Source: Hevea brasiliensis (taxonomy: Eukaryota > Streptophyta > Magnoliopsida > Malpighiales > Euphorbiaceae). From it: DNA of 64,000 nt. Below the pieces are notes generated by a model. That model was given only the letters and a program-made list of their open reading frames with translations, ran no database searches and had not been told where the DNA came from. The stretch is from NCBI RefSeq assembly GCF_030052815.1, contig NC_079494.1:40410467-40474466 (forward strand), written 5' to 3'. The translations under genes and the position numbers were made by a program. Within the stretch, counting starts at the first letter, position 1, and the number at the start of each line of letters is the position of its first letter. Of this stretch, positions 23,059 to 35,540 are shown in pieces.

Positions 23059-23730
23059 TAAGAAAAAAAAAAGAGGGGTAGGGGTGAAAACCCGAAAGGG
23101 CGCCCCTAGCAAAATGCGTGAAGAGGCAAAAACCTGGAAGGGCGCTTTCTGTAAAATGAGTGAAGGGTGAAAACCCGAAAGGGCACCCTGAAAGAGCAAG
23201 TAAAAAAAAAAAAAAAATCTAAGGGTGAAAACCCGAAAGGGCGCCCTTAGAATCAGAAAATGGAGAAATAAGGAAGAAGATATGGCACCCAGGGAAGGAA
23301 AATAAATCATCGTGACATGAATCCCCGTCAGTAGAATACTTAAAATAATGGTAGTTAAGAGACTTCAAAGTTAACTGCAAGAAATTTGTGAGATCTATCC
23401 TTGTATCCTGTTTTTCTTTGAAACTGTGCCTTTTATTCCTTAGCCATAATAAAGCCATAATAAAGTCATCCTTTCACTTTGATCTACTTTCCTCGCACAT
23501 TTGCATTTATCTTTTTGCTCATACTCTAATGCTATTTTTCGTGCGCTATTAATTTGTTAAAATTTTATTATAAGATTAGGATTTGGATGTTGATAACCTC
23601 GCGTACTTTGCTAAGAAACTTGCAGGGAATGGGTAAAAAAAAAAAAAAGGCTAGAGATGAAAACCCGGAATGGCGCTTCTAGTTGGATGAACCGAAGGGA
23701 AAGTGAAACCCGTAAGGGAGCTTTCCACAA
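23059..23730 (+). repeat. Short G/C-rich repeats after C pol
   Basis: A motif close to GGTGAAAACCCGAAAGGGCG recurs about four times at 23078-23260 and again, altered, at 23655-23730, separated by A-runs. Each copy can fold on CCCG/CGGG-type arms. Such repeats just after pol are familiar from Ogre-type elements. There is no coding frame. Confidence 0.75.
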
Positions 23731-23919
23731 AGCAAGAAGAAAATCGAGAACAGAAAAGGGGCATCTGGAGAAGTGAGTAAGGAGAGGGAAGTTTTAGGTC
23801 AAGTCTTGTAACTCGTCCTCCATTAATCGTTGACCTTTGGGATCCTGTCAAGTACACTCTATCGCGAAAGAACTTCTTGTGTTAGGTTTGGCTTATTTTA
23901 TAAGCATTTTTAATTTTTA

Positions 23920-24905
23920 GCATTTAAATTTCTGTCATCAACCTCTGGATCTTTGATCTAAGTTGATTTTAATTTTCAGCATTTAAATTTCTGTTATCAA
24001 CCTCTGGATCCTTGATCTAAGTTGATTTTAATTTTCCAGCATTTAAATTCCTGTTATCAACCTCTGGTTCCTTGATCCAAGTTGATTTTAATTTTTCAGC
24101 ATTTAAATTCCTGTTATCAAACTCTGGTTCCTTGAACCAAGTTGATTTTAATTTTTCAGCATTTAAATTCCTGTTATCAACCTCTGGTTCCTTGATCCAA
24201 GTTGATTTTAATTTTCCAGAATTTAAATTCCTGTTATCAACCTCTGGTTCCTTGATCCAAGTTGATTTTAATTTTTCAGCATTTAAATTTCTGTTAATCA
24301 ACAACTGGTTCCTTGATCTAAGTTGATTTTAATTTTCCAGCATTTAAATTCCTGTTATCAACCTCTGGTTCCTTGATCCAAGTTGATTTTAATTTTCTAG
24401 CATTTAAATTTCTGTTAATCAACCTCTGGTTCCTTGATCTAAGTTGATTTTAATTTTCCAGCATTTAAATTTCTGTTAATCAACCTCTGGTTCCTTGATC
24501 TAAGTTGATTTTAATTTTCCAGCATTTAAATTTCTGTTATCAACCTCTGGTTCTTTGATCTAAGTTGATTTTTAATTTCTCTCATTTAAATTTCTGTTAT
24601 CAACCTCTGGTTCCTTGATCTAAGTTGATTTTAATTTTACCGCATTTAAATTTCTGTTATCAACCTCTGGTTCCTTGATCTAAGTTGATTTTAACTTTCT
24701 AGCATTTAAAATTTTTTTGTTATCAACCTCTGGTTCCTTGGTCTAAGTTGATTTTAATTTTTCAGCATTTAAATTTCCTGTTAATCAACCTTTGGTTCCT
24801 TGATCTAAGTTGATTTTAACTTTCTAGCATTTAAAATTTTTTTGTTATCAACCTCTGGTTCCTTGATCTAAGTTGATCTTAATTTTTCAACATTTAAATT
24901 CCTGC
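23920..24905 (+). repeat. 60-bp tandem array before C 3' LTR
   Basis: About sixteen copies of a 60-bp unit containing CAACCTCTGGTTCCTTGATC, AAGTTGATTTTAATTTT and CAGCATTTAAATT, with periods drifting by a few bases in the right half. Because 60 is a multiple of three, short open frames appear on both strands in the left half; these are repeat artefacts. Arrays between pol and the 3' LTR are common in Ogre/Tat elements. Confidence 0.92.
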
Positions 24906-25059
24906 TACCAACCTCAGGGTTGCTGACCTAAACAGGTTTTAGTTTCCTAACCTTGATTTTGAGTCTCAACATTTCAATACCCAATCGCCCAAAATATGGG
25001 TCTGAATCTTTACATAATTCCTACACGGGAAAATTTTTTCCTTCAATAGAAATTATGTA

Positions 25060-25071
25060 AAGAGGGGCAGC
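25060..25071 (+). other. Polypurine tract of C
   Basis: AAAGAGGGGCAG-like purines end just before the TGTCGACACC of the 3' LTR at 25072. This is the normal place for plus-strand DNA priming. Confidence 0.75.
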
Positions 25072-25733
25072 TGTCGACACCATATTTTGGCCGATCCCCG
25101 AAATCAATAGACCTTGAAATCGACCCCCAGCACCGAGCCTCCATGTCATTCAATTCATTTCCGATCTCTTTTCCTTGGGATCAAACCAAAGTCAAGTCTC
25201 TTTGCCAACTAATCACATTTCTGATCCCTCTTCAAAAGGAATTGAACCAGTATTAAGTCTCCATGTCATTTAAATCCTTATCGATCTCTCAAATCAATTA
25301 CCAAGTTTCCTAGCCAGTCAATCACACATCTGATCTCTTGTCAAATGAAATTGAACCAACATTAGGTCTTCATGCCATCCGATCCCCCTTTCATAAATAT
25401 TGTAAATAGTTGTTCAATAAAGTTAAGGTTTTAATCCAGCTTAATGGTGCTTTCGATCTTAAGTGTTCAGATCAGGTTTACAATTTTAATAATCTAAAGT
25501 TCCGTTCAGTGTTTGTTCTCGGTTTAGGCCGATCTCATGTTTACAATGTTTTACCGATCTCTCATACATAGATTAATAATGGCTTTCAAGCTATTCTAAT
25601 ATGTTCAGACAATCAGGCGCTTATGCAACTTAGATACTTTCCGATCTCATCCAGTCATGGAACAAAAAAGGAACTTCATTTCATTTCAAATTAAAATATA
25701 TACAAGTCATTCGGCTGGAGGATCACCCCTAGC

Positions 25734-27546
25734 CTATTCTACATTTTGTTCACCCCCTCTATCACCTTCAGCCTCCTCCTCACTATCCTCTTCGTCTTGG
25801 GGAGCCAGGTCCACCATCCAGGAAAAGTCCTCCTCGGGATCACGCTTCCTGAGCTCGGCCAAGAGATCCCCATGGGCATTCACATAAGCGCCGGCCTCCC
25901 TTGTCACTGCCTCTTCTTCTTTTGCTTTGAGTTCCTCAGTGAGGCGAGCGACATCATCGACTCAGAGCGCCCGAACCTCTTCAAGAACATGAGCTTGCTC
26001 GGCCAGTTTATCCTCGTAGAATTTCATCCACCCCTCAATTTCAGCTATGTAGTTTTGGGCAGATGAAAGTTGGGATCGGAGGGAAGCGGCTTCCTGACCC
26101 ACCTTCTCGATCTCCTGCCTCAAGCGGTGAGCCTTCTCCCAGACAATGTGTTGGTTCACTAAACTCTCCACACTCAGGCTCATAGTCTGGGTCAGGATAT
26201 CATCGAAACTGTTCGGGGTTAGCCTATCCCGATCCTCCCGAAGGCAGATGGAGGCCCCCAAAACCTTAGCCAAACCCGGATTCTCCCGAACAGTTTGGTT
26301 CTTCTCCAGGGAATGGATCAGTACTTGAGCGCCGCGGGAGAGGGTCCTCGAGGTAGGTTGGGAAGGACCCCCTTCCACACTCGAAGCAACTGGAGGGGGT
26401 GGTGGCGGCTCTTCTTGATGAGGAGGAGACCGAACCACTTCTATTTTAGGAACCGGCGGTCCTAAGGGCCGGGATGAGCCTCCCTGCATCTTTACTAAGT
26501 CATGCCTGGGCGTCTGAGAAGCCTCGGCGCGTTTCATCTCCTGCACCTTTTTGGAGACCTCTCTCTTCCGCTTTCAGCTCTCTTTGGAAGTCTCGCTGCC
26601 CGCCATGCCTGCACAAAGAAAAAGTCAATGAGTTCGCTAAGGCTTAGAGATCAGAGATATAGAAAGTACCGAGGCCGAGGTCAGAGAGCTGAAGCCTGCG
26701 TTCTTTGCCGGTAATCAGCTGCATTTTCCAATGATACAGTTCGGCCGTCACTACATCTAAACAAGAGAACTTCTGTGTGGCCGTCTGATCTTTCAGCTCC
26801 ATTACCATTATGCCCTCTTCCCTTTTTAAGGTGATGCGCTTTGAAAGTGAGGGGCCCAGATGCAGCCAGCTACATGGGAAACCCTCAAAACCGTTCGGAA
26901 TCTTGCTCCTCAGAATAAAGAAGCAATTCTTCCAATTCTTCAGGGAGGAAGGCAAGTCGGTAAAGAGCCCGCAATGCGGTTTCGCCTGAAAGAATCAGTA
27001 CTCATCGTCCTTTCGACGAGTTAGCCTGTGTAGCTCAGCGAACACCTTCACTGTAGGACTGAGTCCCTTAACTCGGCAGAGGCCTCTGAAGGCTACTAGG
27101 ATCCGCCATGAGTTCGGGTGAACTTGGGCTATGCATACTTGGTGGAATTTCAGAACTTCCTTGAAGAAGTCGTCAAGAGGGAACCGCAGCCCGGCTTTTA
27201 ATTGCTCTTCGTATACCATGATCATATCATTTTCTTCGAAGAAGTGATCGGCTCGGAGATCGCCATGACACCTGATAAGTTCATATGAATCGCTCCAAAT
27301 GTTATACTCTTCGCTAAATGACTGCAGGTCGGTTTCTTGAAGGATTGATGGCAGCTCATCCACCAGAAGGTTTTCTCTCCCTGAAGAATGTGTTCGTCTT
27401 GAGGATGCTGTTTGACCACGAGCTGGAACGGAGGATGTAGGAGGTTCGGATCGCACACTTGGTCCGACCACCTCAACTTCATCTGATGACCATGAGACGT
27501 GAACAGAAGGGGGGCTCGCCGCTCTCTGACCATCGGTGCCACTCAT
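25734..27546 (-). pseudogene. Antisense LTR gene, 3' copy: PF04195-like protein with coiled coil
   Basis: Exon 1 runs from the ATG at 27546 (MSGTDGQRAASPP) to 26670, and exon 2 from 26608 to a TAG at 25734, with the intron at 26609-26669. Exon lengths sum to 584 codons, in frame. Exon 1 is open to 26995, through the PF04195-like region, where Trp has become TGA. Exon 2 has TGA near 26575 (Arg in the 5' copy) and near 25960 (Arg in the 5' copy). The terminal TAG replaces a Gln codon of the 5' copy. These are all C-to-T or G-to-A type changes. The breaks differ from those in the 5' copy, so both decayed after insertion. It has its own TATA at 27703. Role unknown. Confidence 0.78.
26609..26669 (-). 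other. Predicted intron in antisense LTR gene, 3' copy
   Basis: Same 61-bp length and same donor and acceptor as 7962-8022. The conserved borders support real splicing. Confidence 0.7.
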
Positions 27547-27702
27547 TTTCAAAGAAAAGAGAAAATTTAAACTAAAAGAAAGATCAAAACCCTTACCGGA
27601 GTGTGATCGGTGTTGGAAGAACTTGAAAAATCGAGAGAATTTTGGAATCACTCACGAGATGCTGAAAATGACATAAGGGAGCAATTGGCTGACCCATCCC
27701 CA

Positions 27703-27709
27703 ATTTATA
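27703..27709 (-). promoter_or_regulatory. TATA box for the antisense LTR gene, 3' copy
   Basis: The minus strand reads GTATAAATTGG, one base weaker than the 5' copy (TATAAATAGG), about 160 bases upstream of the ATG at 27546. Confidence 0.55.
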
Positions 27710-28293
27710 CCCGTCTGAGCATTTAATGCTCACAGTGTCCCAAGCAGCTCATCGGTTAGCGGGATTTGCCAGCTTTTTCTAACACGTCTCACGAATATTC
27801 CGGAAACTCCGTAATTAAATAAAGGGAGATCGGCTGGTTAAAGACCTGCAGATTAAGGTAGATGTTTAGAATTACAGATCGGCTAAGGGCTATTCAGTAA
27901 GGAATCGGATCGGATAAACACATCAGAGATCGGACAATAACCAATGCAATAATAATAAAATAATAATTATCAAAATAAAATTTCATTTCCAAAAGGTCAG
28001 ATTACATCATTTGGGTGATCCCAAGAGATCAGATTATAGTTCCAAAAGGTCAGATTACATCATTTTGGCGATCTCTAGAGATCGGTAGTACATCCTATCT
28101 AGTAAAGGCCTATGTCAAAGCCTAGTCTCGTGGTTGAATCAAAAGATGTGTTTGATCAAGAGATCAGCCATCGACATCGGATAGATATACAGCTCAGATG
28201 GGGGACTATGACTCTCATGAGGATAGGAGAGGTCATCGTCAATGTTATCGCTCTGAACTGAGCCGCTGTCGGGATACCCAATGTGGTAAGAAG

Positions 28294-28551
28294 CTAAATG
28301 AACTTCGAAGGGCAGTCACCAATAATAGGAAGGAAATTAGCAGTCTTCTCACCCGAAATCAGTTCACCGATTATATCGGTCGACCGAATCGAGATTGACA
28401 CGATCGATATTCTCAATCTGGATTGGTAAATTAGTCCGGTTCTCTCACTGTCATCAAATATGGCCATCATAGTTTTTTGATCACCAGGGTCGTAAACTTT
28501 CAGTCGATGAATAAAGTAAACAGTCGGAAAAAGATCAAAAGCAGCTGCCAT
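28294..28551 (-). pseudogene. Second antisense ORF in C LTR, 3' copy (unknown)
   Basis: The ATG at 28551 (MAAAFDLFPTVYF) opens 85 codons to a TAG at 28294 that stands for Trp in the 5' copy. Downstream a one-base deletion near 28200 shifts the frame. The peptide is conserved with 9575-9988, but I know no family for it. Coding is possible, not proven. Confidence 0.4.
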
Positions 28552-29287
28552 GGCCGAGATCGTTACCGGAGCGGCTAGAACAAGAAAGTGAGAAGCGGGA
28601 GGAGAAATGAGATGTAGAAGAATGTCTCGTTGAAGGTATATATATAGAGAAGTTATGAGCATTTATTGCTAGCAGAAAACGAAGCGGATGCCTTAGAAAC
28701 CGAAGGAATAAATGCTTTGACTGAACCGGCTCGGACAAAGGAGAAGACTCTGGAGCGGGAAAGATCGAGAGAGGTGGGCCCGGCATGAGAGATCGAAAAA
28801 GGATTGTATTAGAAAGATCGGAAGGGAGGGGAGATCGGAAAGCAAAGAGAATAAGACAACTTCCAATAACTATCGTCATAATCAGAGCCGAGGTAGTTAA
28901 AGCGTTGCAGACGAGATCAAATCTCCACCGCATGCCTCCTTTGCAGAATCGCCCACATTACTGACAGGCGCCAGGACGTGTCATGGCAGTCTTGTACATC
29001 TCGATCTCCACTGTTGATCTTACTTGTAAGGACAAGCGCAGAGCCCTTGGATCAAAGAAGAAGGCGACAAGACCGTCGCCTTTTATTCCCAGCCCTCGGA
29101 TCTCCCTTGACAAGAAAATTTTAAGCCGTCAGATTAGAAAGGAGAAAGGACAAATATTTTGAAAAGGATCTCAGCCGTTCATTCTGATTCTCTTTAATTC
29201 CCAAGCATCAGATCATGTCCTTTAAAATCCAAACCTTCCATCTCCCTCAAAGAAAATCCTGACCCTTCATTGGGAGCACCCGGTCCC

Positions 29288-29295
29288 TATAAATA
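29288..29295 (+). promoter_or_regulatory. Presumed C promoter TATA box, 3' LTR
   Basis: TATAAATA in the same CCCGGTCCC context as at 10725. In the 3' LTR it could drive readout into flanking DNA. Confidence 0.55.
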
Positions 29296-30354
29296 CCTGC
29301 ATGAAAACTGTTGAAGGAAAAAAAAGAGAAACGAAGAAAAGGGTGGTGACTATAGTGGAAAGGCTCTGAAACTTAATTCAGTTTTGCTACTCTGCTATTT
29401 TTAAGCTTTCAAAAATAGGAAAAACTTCAGAAACCAGTTTTCTAAAGCATTTTCTTTGAAGAAGTATTGAATACTGAAACTCTCCATTTTCAGTTTGTTC
29501 ATTACTTTGTGATATCCTCTATTAGTTTCAGTTCTGCCTTCATTTCCACTTTCATTTTCCAAGCTCAACCTTATTCAAACTTGGTTGTTGTCATTTCGGT
29601 TTGACTGCATTTTAACTTGGTACTCTTCATTCCAAGGCGAACATTAGTCCCCAGATTATTAGCACGCAACTCTGCAACATTCGTGACTCCATAGTTAGTT
29701 CAATAGGTTCAACTTCCTATAGGTGAGTGTCTGAACCGTTGCCCTATTAATGTTTGCCTCTATTTTCTTTTTTTTTTTATGCTCTTAATTTTCGTTAAAG
29801 TGTGTCTTAAGTTAGAAGGTCCCACGTAGGTGGTTATTCTCTTGAGTTTATCTTTTGATACATTAGTTCATGTTATTTATTTGTTCTTGGTCTTTTATTA
29901 TCTCTTAATATAGGTGTTCTGGCTACGGGTAGCGTATAGGTAGTTTGATAAAATGTTGGTAACCGTATCTTAACACAAGAGTTTCTTTAAATGAAAGTTC
30001 GGATAATAAATCAAAGAAAATTATAAAGACGAGCCACTAGACTAGCTCAAGAAGGTGACTGGGTAAGGTGGGGAGTCGGAGTAAAATCGAATTTCAGACT
30101 AGCAAATGAAATAGAGCAAATATGGCTTGCCAAAAGGTACTGGTAAGGCGACCACATAGGAGATCGATAAAAATTAAGTCTGGTTTCTCCTATCTAGTCA
30201 CAAGGTACCGATGAGTTAAAAGAAGCTTAATCCGGGTTCCCAGTGTCTTTGGATGCCAGAACCCTTAGCCTAAGGTCCTTGCGCGACACGAACATAATTA
30301 AAGTTCAAGAGTTCGAGGGAGAGTTCTTACCTGATCCTCATCCAAACCAAATAG

Positions 30355-30800
30355 GAGATCGGAGGAGAGTTCTTATCCGAGATCATTTATCAAAACTCTA
30401 AAATCTTAATAAATATTAAAGAGATTGGAGGAGAGTTCTTATCTGATTCTCAATTAAAAGTTTTAATAAACATTTAAAGAGATCGGAGGAGAGTTCTTAT
30501 CTGATTCTCAATTAAAAGTTTTAATAAATATTAAAAAAAAGATCGGAGGAGAGTTCTTATCCGATCTTTAATCAAAATTTTTAATAATTATTTAAAGAGA
30601 TCGGAGGAGAGTTCTTATCTGATTCTCAATTAAAAGTTTTAATAAATATTTAAAAAAGATCAGAGGAGAGTTCTTATCCGATCTTCAATCAAAACTTATA
30701 ATAATCATTCAAAGAGATCGGAGGAGAGTTCTTATCCAATTCTCAACCAAAATTTTAATAAATATGTGGTGATCGGAGGAGAGTTCTTATCCGAGATCCA
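30355..30800 (+). repeat. Tandem repeat block in C 3' LTR
   Basis: The same GATCGGAGGAGAGTTCTTAT-based repeat as at 11800-12240, about seven to eight copies, with individual point changes (for example GATTGG and GATCAG variants). Confidence 0.85.
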
Positions 30801-31287
30801 TCATTCAAACTTTAAATAGAGTATCCCCAGAGATCGGAAAAGCTTTTACCCGGATTTTCTCAAATTCAAACTAAGACAGCACAATATGCAAAGTAACCCC
30901 CTAAATAAAACTGATACGCAACACCAACTCACTAAGGATCGTCTCATTTATTTATGTATCTGGGTAACCCGAATTAGTGAAAAATCAAATATTCCCTTTT
31001 ATCAAAGTGATTAACATCTTCACCCTAACCCCCCTAACTATCGATTTTAATAAAGAGCGTAAGGTTAAATCTACTCACCCTCATTGAGGGACGAGGTGGG
31101 GTGCCTAACACCTTCTCCACCCGTTTACGGACCCCGAACCTAGAATCTCTGTTTTTGAAGTGGTTTCATTTTAATTTATTTTCACAAATAGTTTTCTTTA
31201 ATTTCCCTCAAAATTAAAGTGGCGACTCCTCACTCTTTTCCACTTCAGTGAGTGTTCGTCCAGGTGACCTGAAAATACCTTGCGACA

Positions 31288-34086
31288 CACCTAATAATGT
31301 AAGTAATGCAAACTTTAAGTTTTAAGTTTAATTAGTGTATGTATAGCATTAAGAGCATAGAAATAAAATTAAAATAAAAAAAATAAGTGTGAGGGACTAA
31401 ACTGAAATTCGTCCAGCAGGGAGGGGAGAGTGATTTGCATGAGTTTGATTGAGTTAAACATGTTAAGATGCTTGAATGAGTTGAAAGATTGTGTTTATAT
31501 GCTTTGAATTAGTTAATTGCAATGCATTAGAGTGGTTAGGGTTTGAGACCTAGGGTTTTGAGGCAAAAGTTTGGAGAAATTTGTAAATGGTTTCTTTCAC
31601 CTAATGTGAAGTGAAAAATGGTCATTTGTGACCAAATGAGGCGTGTTAGAAGTGTTGGAATTAAAAGCCAATTCGGATTGGATAAGGTCATGTGCTGGCA
31701 GCATGACCAAAATTCCCTTTAAGGGACCAAAAATGAAATTTTACAAATCCAATGGATATGGGACCAATTGGAGATGAAAATAGGCACTAAATGACACAAT
31801 TTTCATTTAGGAAGCATGCCCAAAAAGTGACTAAAACCTAGTTGAACAAATTGATCAAAGTTTAAAAATTGCAGGCTGCCACTGCACAAACTGACCAAAT
31901 GAACATTTAGTCATAACTCGAGCTAGGAAGGTCTAAATGATCTGAAATTTTATCAGTGGTTAGATGAGATATAGATCTAAAATTTTCATGAAGAATACAA
32001 ACCCAAATTATGTCATTAACCAAATCAAATTGCTGAGCATAGTTGGGTCGCTGAATCTGTAGGCTGCAGATTTTCTATTTGAATAGTAAAGTTTCAATAT
32101 CTATAACTCTCTATAGAAAACTCCAATTTATGCGATTCTTGAACCGATGGAAACCTAAGACATAGTAGAACATTTCATATGAAGAAAATTAGACCAAATT
32201 ATGGACTTAACTTGACCAAATTGCTGAACGAAGTTGGATTAACAAATCTGCAGAACCAAAATTCTGCAGCATGAGCAGTAAATGTAATTTGCTTATAACT
32301 TGAGCTACAAAACTCCAATTGGGGTGATTCAAAAAGAAGAATAAACTTAAGACAATAGGGAACATTTTCTATGAAGAAAGTTTTGCCAAATTCTAACAGT
32401 AGAAGAACCAATGAAATAGTGCAACTTAGGACTCTAAAACTAAAAATTTGGCAATTTTGCCTAAAAGACCTAAGTTTTGAGAAAATGACTAAAACCAACA
32501 AGTTTAGTGACCAAAGTATGGTATGTGGGTGAAGTTGGAGTTCCCATACCTATTAAGCCTTAGAAAGTCAATAATTTAACTTGAATAGTGTAGTGAACAG
32601 TAACCTGAAACACAAAATTTCGAGAATGTCGAGTTTAACACGTTAGAGCTAGGTAAAAATAACGCTAAATTTATTTTTGGATTTATATTAAATTATGGTA
32701 CTGAAACATTGTAAAATTGTGTATTTTAGTTGAAAAGAATACCGGGAAGGAACCCGAGGAACCGAGTTAAGGTTAAGAGGCGACTCGCTTGAGGTTTGTG
32801 CACAACGTATACTTTTTATAGTCATCTTTTGCATATTGTTTTGAATAATGTGAAATATTGGATTATGGCATTCTTATGATATTTGATTTAAATTGTTGAA
32901 AGTTATTATGTATATTGAAATGACAATGTTTAGCAAATTGTTAAGATAAGTTTTAAACCACAGTGTCATGACCATATATTTGAACACCTCACTAGCACGA
33001 CTAGTGGGGGTAATTAGTTTTGAATTTTGATTCCTTCTCTGGAGAAGTGTTGAGGTGTGCCAGTAGAAGAGGATGTGAATGGATATCCATATATTTGAGC
33101 TAGCTAGCCTTGTGATGTGATTTCTCTTTAGCCCCTGGCTATTGAGATTCTATTTGTTTCGAATGGCATGATCTAACTGTGGGTTTTATGAAATGTGATT
33201 TGATACTTCAAAATGAAATTGTTTGGGATTAAAACCTCATAAATTATGTTTTGTGTTTAACTCGCATGCTCAGTTCAAATTTTGAATAAATATGATTTAA
33301 GTTTTGCATAAAGATTATTTTAGCATGTTGTGCACCACTGAGTCCTAGTACTCAGCGATAGCTTTTATTGCTGTCGCAGATTTAGAGACTAGAGGAGCAA
33401 AGAGATCGAGTCTTGAAGATTGAGGATCATTCACTTGAAGTCTTGTATAATTTATACCCTAATCAGAATATTTCTTTTGATGTATATATTGCACATAAAT
33501 GTATGGACATATAAAAATGGGTCTTGAGCAGTTTGTATAAAATTTGTATAAAGTTGTAATATATATTATAGTTTGAAATTCTCTTAATGTAAATTTTGTA
33601 ATGATGTATCTAAATTGTTTTGTTTCTAATGAAATATGAATGGAACTATTTTATTTAATTTGAATGAAATGGATTGCTAGTATTTTGATGATCATTGGAT
33701 AGTGGATTTGAAATTTGAAAGTTGATAAATGTGTTGAGAAATTGATTGAGATTGAGTATGAAATTGAAGCAGTTGTTGAGAAAAATTTTTAGAAGTGCTT
33801 TTTACAGGTATTTGAAGAACTGTTTTCTCAAAATACAGAGGGAACTCTGTCAAAATTTTTATAAAATTTGTGTAAAAATAAAATGGGCCAAAAATATTAA
33901 CTAGTTTTAATTTTAACTAAATGTTTTAAGTACTTATTAGAAAATGCTCACCACTTATTAAAAGTAAGAAAATTGTTTTAAAATCCCTTATAGGGTACTT
34001 AATGAGTTATCGATAGGTGAAGTTCGATAGTTCATTAGGTATTCTACGGGATCATGTTATGCCTTACAGAGGGGTAAGTTGTGACA
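31288..34086 (+). repeat. B 5' LTR, right segment
   Basis: It begins with the duplicated CACCT and resumes the LTR interrupted at 2456, ending GTTGTGACA before the primer site. It matches 39799-41160 and 57853-59301 of the 3' LTR. It has three CATAACTC-type modules about 185 bp apart (31917, 32103, 32288) and the paired stem-loops at 33338-33377. No coding frame is credible. Confidence 0.92.
33338..33377 (+). other. Paired stem-loops in B 5' LTR
   Basis: CTGAGT (33338-33343) pairs with ACTCAG (33350-33355). GCGATAGC (33355-33362) pairs with GCTGTCGC (33370-33377). Confidence 0.7.
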
Positions 34087-34094
34087 TGTTTTTG

Positions 34095-34106
34095 TGGTAT
34101 AAGAGC
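34095..34106 (+). other. Primer binding site of B
   Basis: TGGTATAAGAGC lies eight bases after the 5' LTR end. It is one base from TGGTATCAGAGC, complementary to the 3' end of plant initiator Met tRNA, the usual primer of chromoviruses. Confidence 0.85.
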
Positions 34107-34274
34107 AAAATTTTTGAAGTATGTTTTAACTTGAGAATTTGTGTCTTTCTTATTAAGTACAACTGCTCAATGTCCATAATTGTTACATACAGTGCATTAC
34201 ATCATGAATATGAACTAACGGAGGGAAATCTGCTTATGTTACTTGTTCAGGAGATACCCTAACTTCAGACTGAG

Positions 34275-35540
34275 ATGGAAGAAGGGGATCGCTCAGTTGA
34301 GCAGTCTGTTGAAGCTGAGGCACAAGGGGAAGCCCGAGCTTTATCGAATGTCAGTGGATCCGTAGCTCCAGCCCCACAAATGCCGCAATTTCCTGCACAG
34401 TTCACACAATAGAGGGCGGCAATGTTTCAATAAATGGCTGGGGGTATGCCTGTTCAAGCTCCACCCCAGACACCTGTGGCACAACCACTGCCTCCAGCCA
34501 GACAGTATGATAAATTACTGAAGTATGGGGCTGCAGAATTTAAGGGTACAGTGGATCCTTTAGAGGCAGAGCAATGGCTTGAAAAAATGGACAGAGTATT
34601 TAAGAAGCTGCACTGCCAAGATGAACTAAAGTTTGAGTATTCCGTATCGCTACTGCAAGGGGATGCATATGATTGGTGGAAGACCATCCCCCACAGCTTA
34701 GCTGAACCACCAGTGCTGACCTGGGATGACTTCATCAGAGAGTTCAGACAGAGATACATCCCAGATGCATATGTTGATCAGAAGTTATAAGAGTTTCTAA
34801 GTCTAAAACAAGGCAATAGAACAGTAGCAGAGTATGAGAGGGAGTTCTCCCGCTTAAGTCATTATGCTGGGAGTCTCATTTCCACTAGCAAGGCAGGATG
34901 CAAGAGATTTGAAATGGGTTTGAAGCCCAGTATAAGGATGCAAGTTGTGAGATTCCGACACAGCAACTTCTCAAAGCTCATGTTTCAAGCACTTGAGTTG
35001 GAAAGAATAGAATCAGAAGCAACCCCAGTAAAAGAAAAATCAGAGAAAGCTGAGAAATTAGAAAAAGATAAGGGGGAAAAGTCAGTAGAGTTGAATTCTG
35101 GTGGTACCTCTGGAAAGAAAAAGAAGTTTAGTGGACCCAGCAGGGGTCGAGGTGGAAGATTTGGTAGAGGCAGATTTTCCGGACAGAGACCCCTTAGGTC
35201 TAGTCAGCAGTCGAGCAGGGGTTCACATTTTGCCCGCCCCTATGAGACTTGTGGCAAGATTCATGGGGGGAGTGTTATTGGGCCACTGGAGCCTACTTTA
35301 ACTATGGAGGCAAGGGTCATTTAGCAAGAGACTGCACTAGCACTCAGTTTTCGAGATATGGTCCAGCTCCTACTACTGCCGAGGGATCTATTTAGAGTCC
35401 TGCTCCCAGAGGTTCACAGTCAATTGGCAGAGGAAGAGGCAGAGGTAGAGGCACTGCTTCAGGCAGTCAGGGCACAGTTGGTCAGACAGCGAGAAGAGGC
35501 TGAGACTTCTGATGTGGTAGTTGGTACATTCTCTATCTCT
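34275..35540 (+). pseudogene. gag: B gag
   Basis: The ATG at 34275 (MEEGDRSVEQS) opens the frame. In-frame stops occur near 34410, 34431 and 34788, where a Gln-type codon has become TAA. The capsid region is clear: AEFKGTVDPLEAEQWLEKMD, then WWKTIP and TWDDFIREFRQRYIP, continuing past the stop as FLSLKQGNRTVAEYEREF. A Lys/Glu-rich stretch and an Arg/Gly-rich stretch follow. A CCHC zinc knuckle near 35245-35335 is split by a frameshift at the G-run around 35268. Order and motifs match Tekay/Del chromovirus gag. It is not functional as it stands. Confidence 0.88.

Larger units (their letters stand above)
2457..31287 (+). mobile_element. Element C: giant Ogre/Tat-type Ty3/gypsy retrotransposon
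   Basis: C is about 24.9 kb without solo LTR D. Its LTRs are about 6.2-6.3 kb, start TGTCGACACC and end TTGTGACA (5') or TTGCGACA (3'), with TSD CACCT on both sides. The primer site TGGCGACTCCACTGGGGA, an extra ORF1 before gag, a protease of the DNGS type with a G-patch, an intron between protease and RT, a second RNase H, and tandem repeats before the 3' LTR are the known combination for Ogre/Tat elements. The LTRs differ by about 4-5% in sampled stretches. The pol frame stays open apart from five stops. Confidence 0.93.
25072..31287 (+). repeat. C 3' LTR (6,216 bp)
   Basis: An uninterrupted copy of the C LTR from TGTCGACACC to TTGCGACA, followed by TSD CACCT (31288-31292). It carries the same antisense genes, TATA boxes and tandem repeat block as the 5' copy. 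Sampled stretches differ from the 5' LTR by about 4-5%. Confidence 0.95.

Noticed and set aside
24017..24326. Open frames on both strands with a 20-residue repeat
   Set aside because: They arise from the 60-bp tandem unit, a multiple of three; frames break where the period drifts.
23920..24905. Regular repeats resembling a CRISPR array
   Set aside because: Repeats are contiguous 60-bp tandems without unique spacers, in a plant retroelement.
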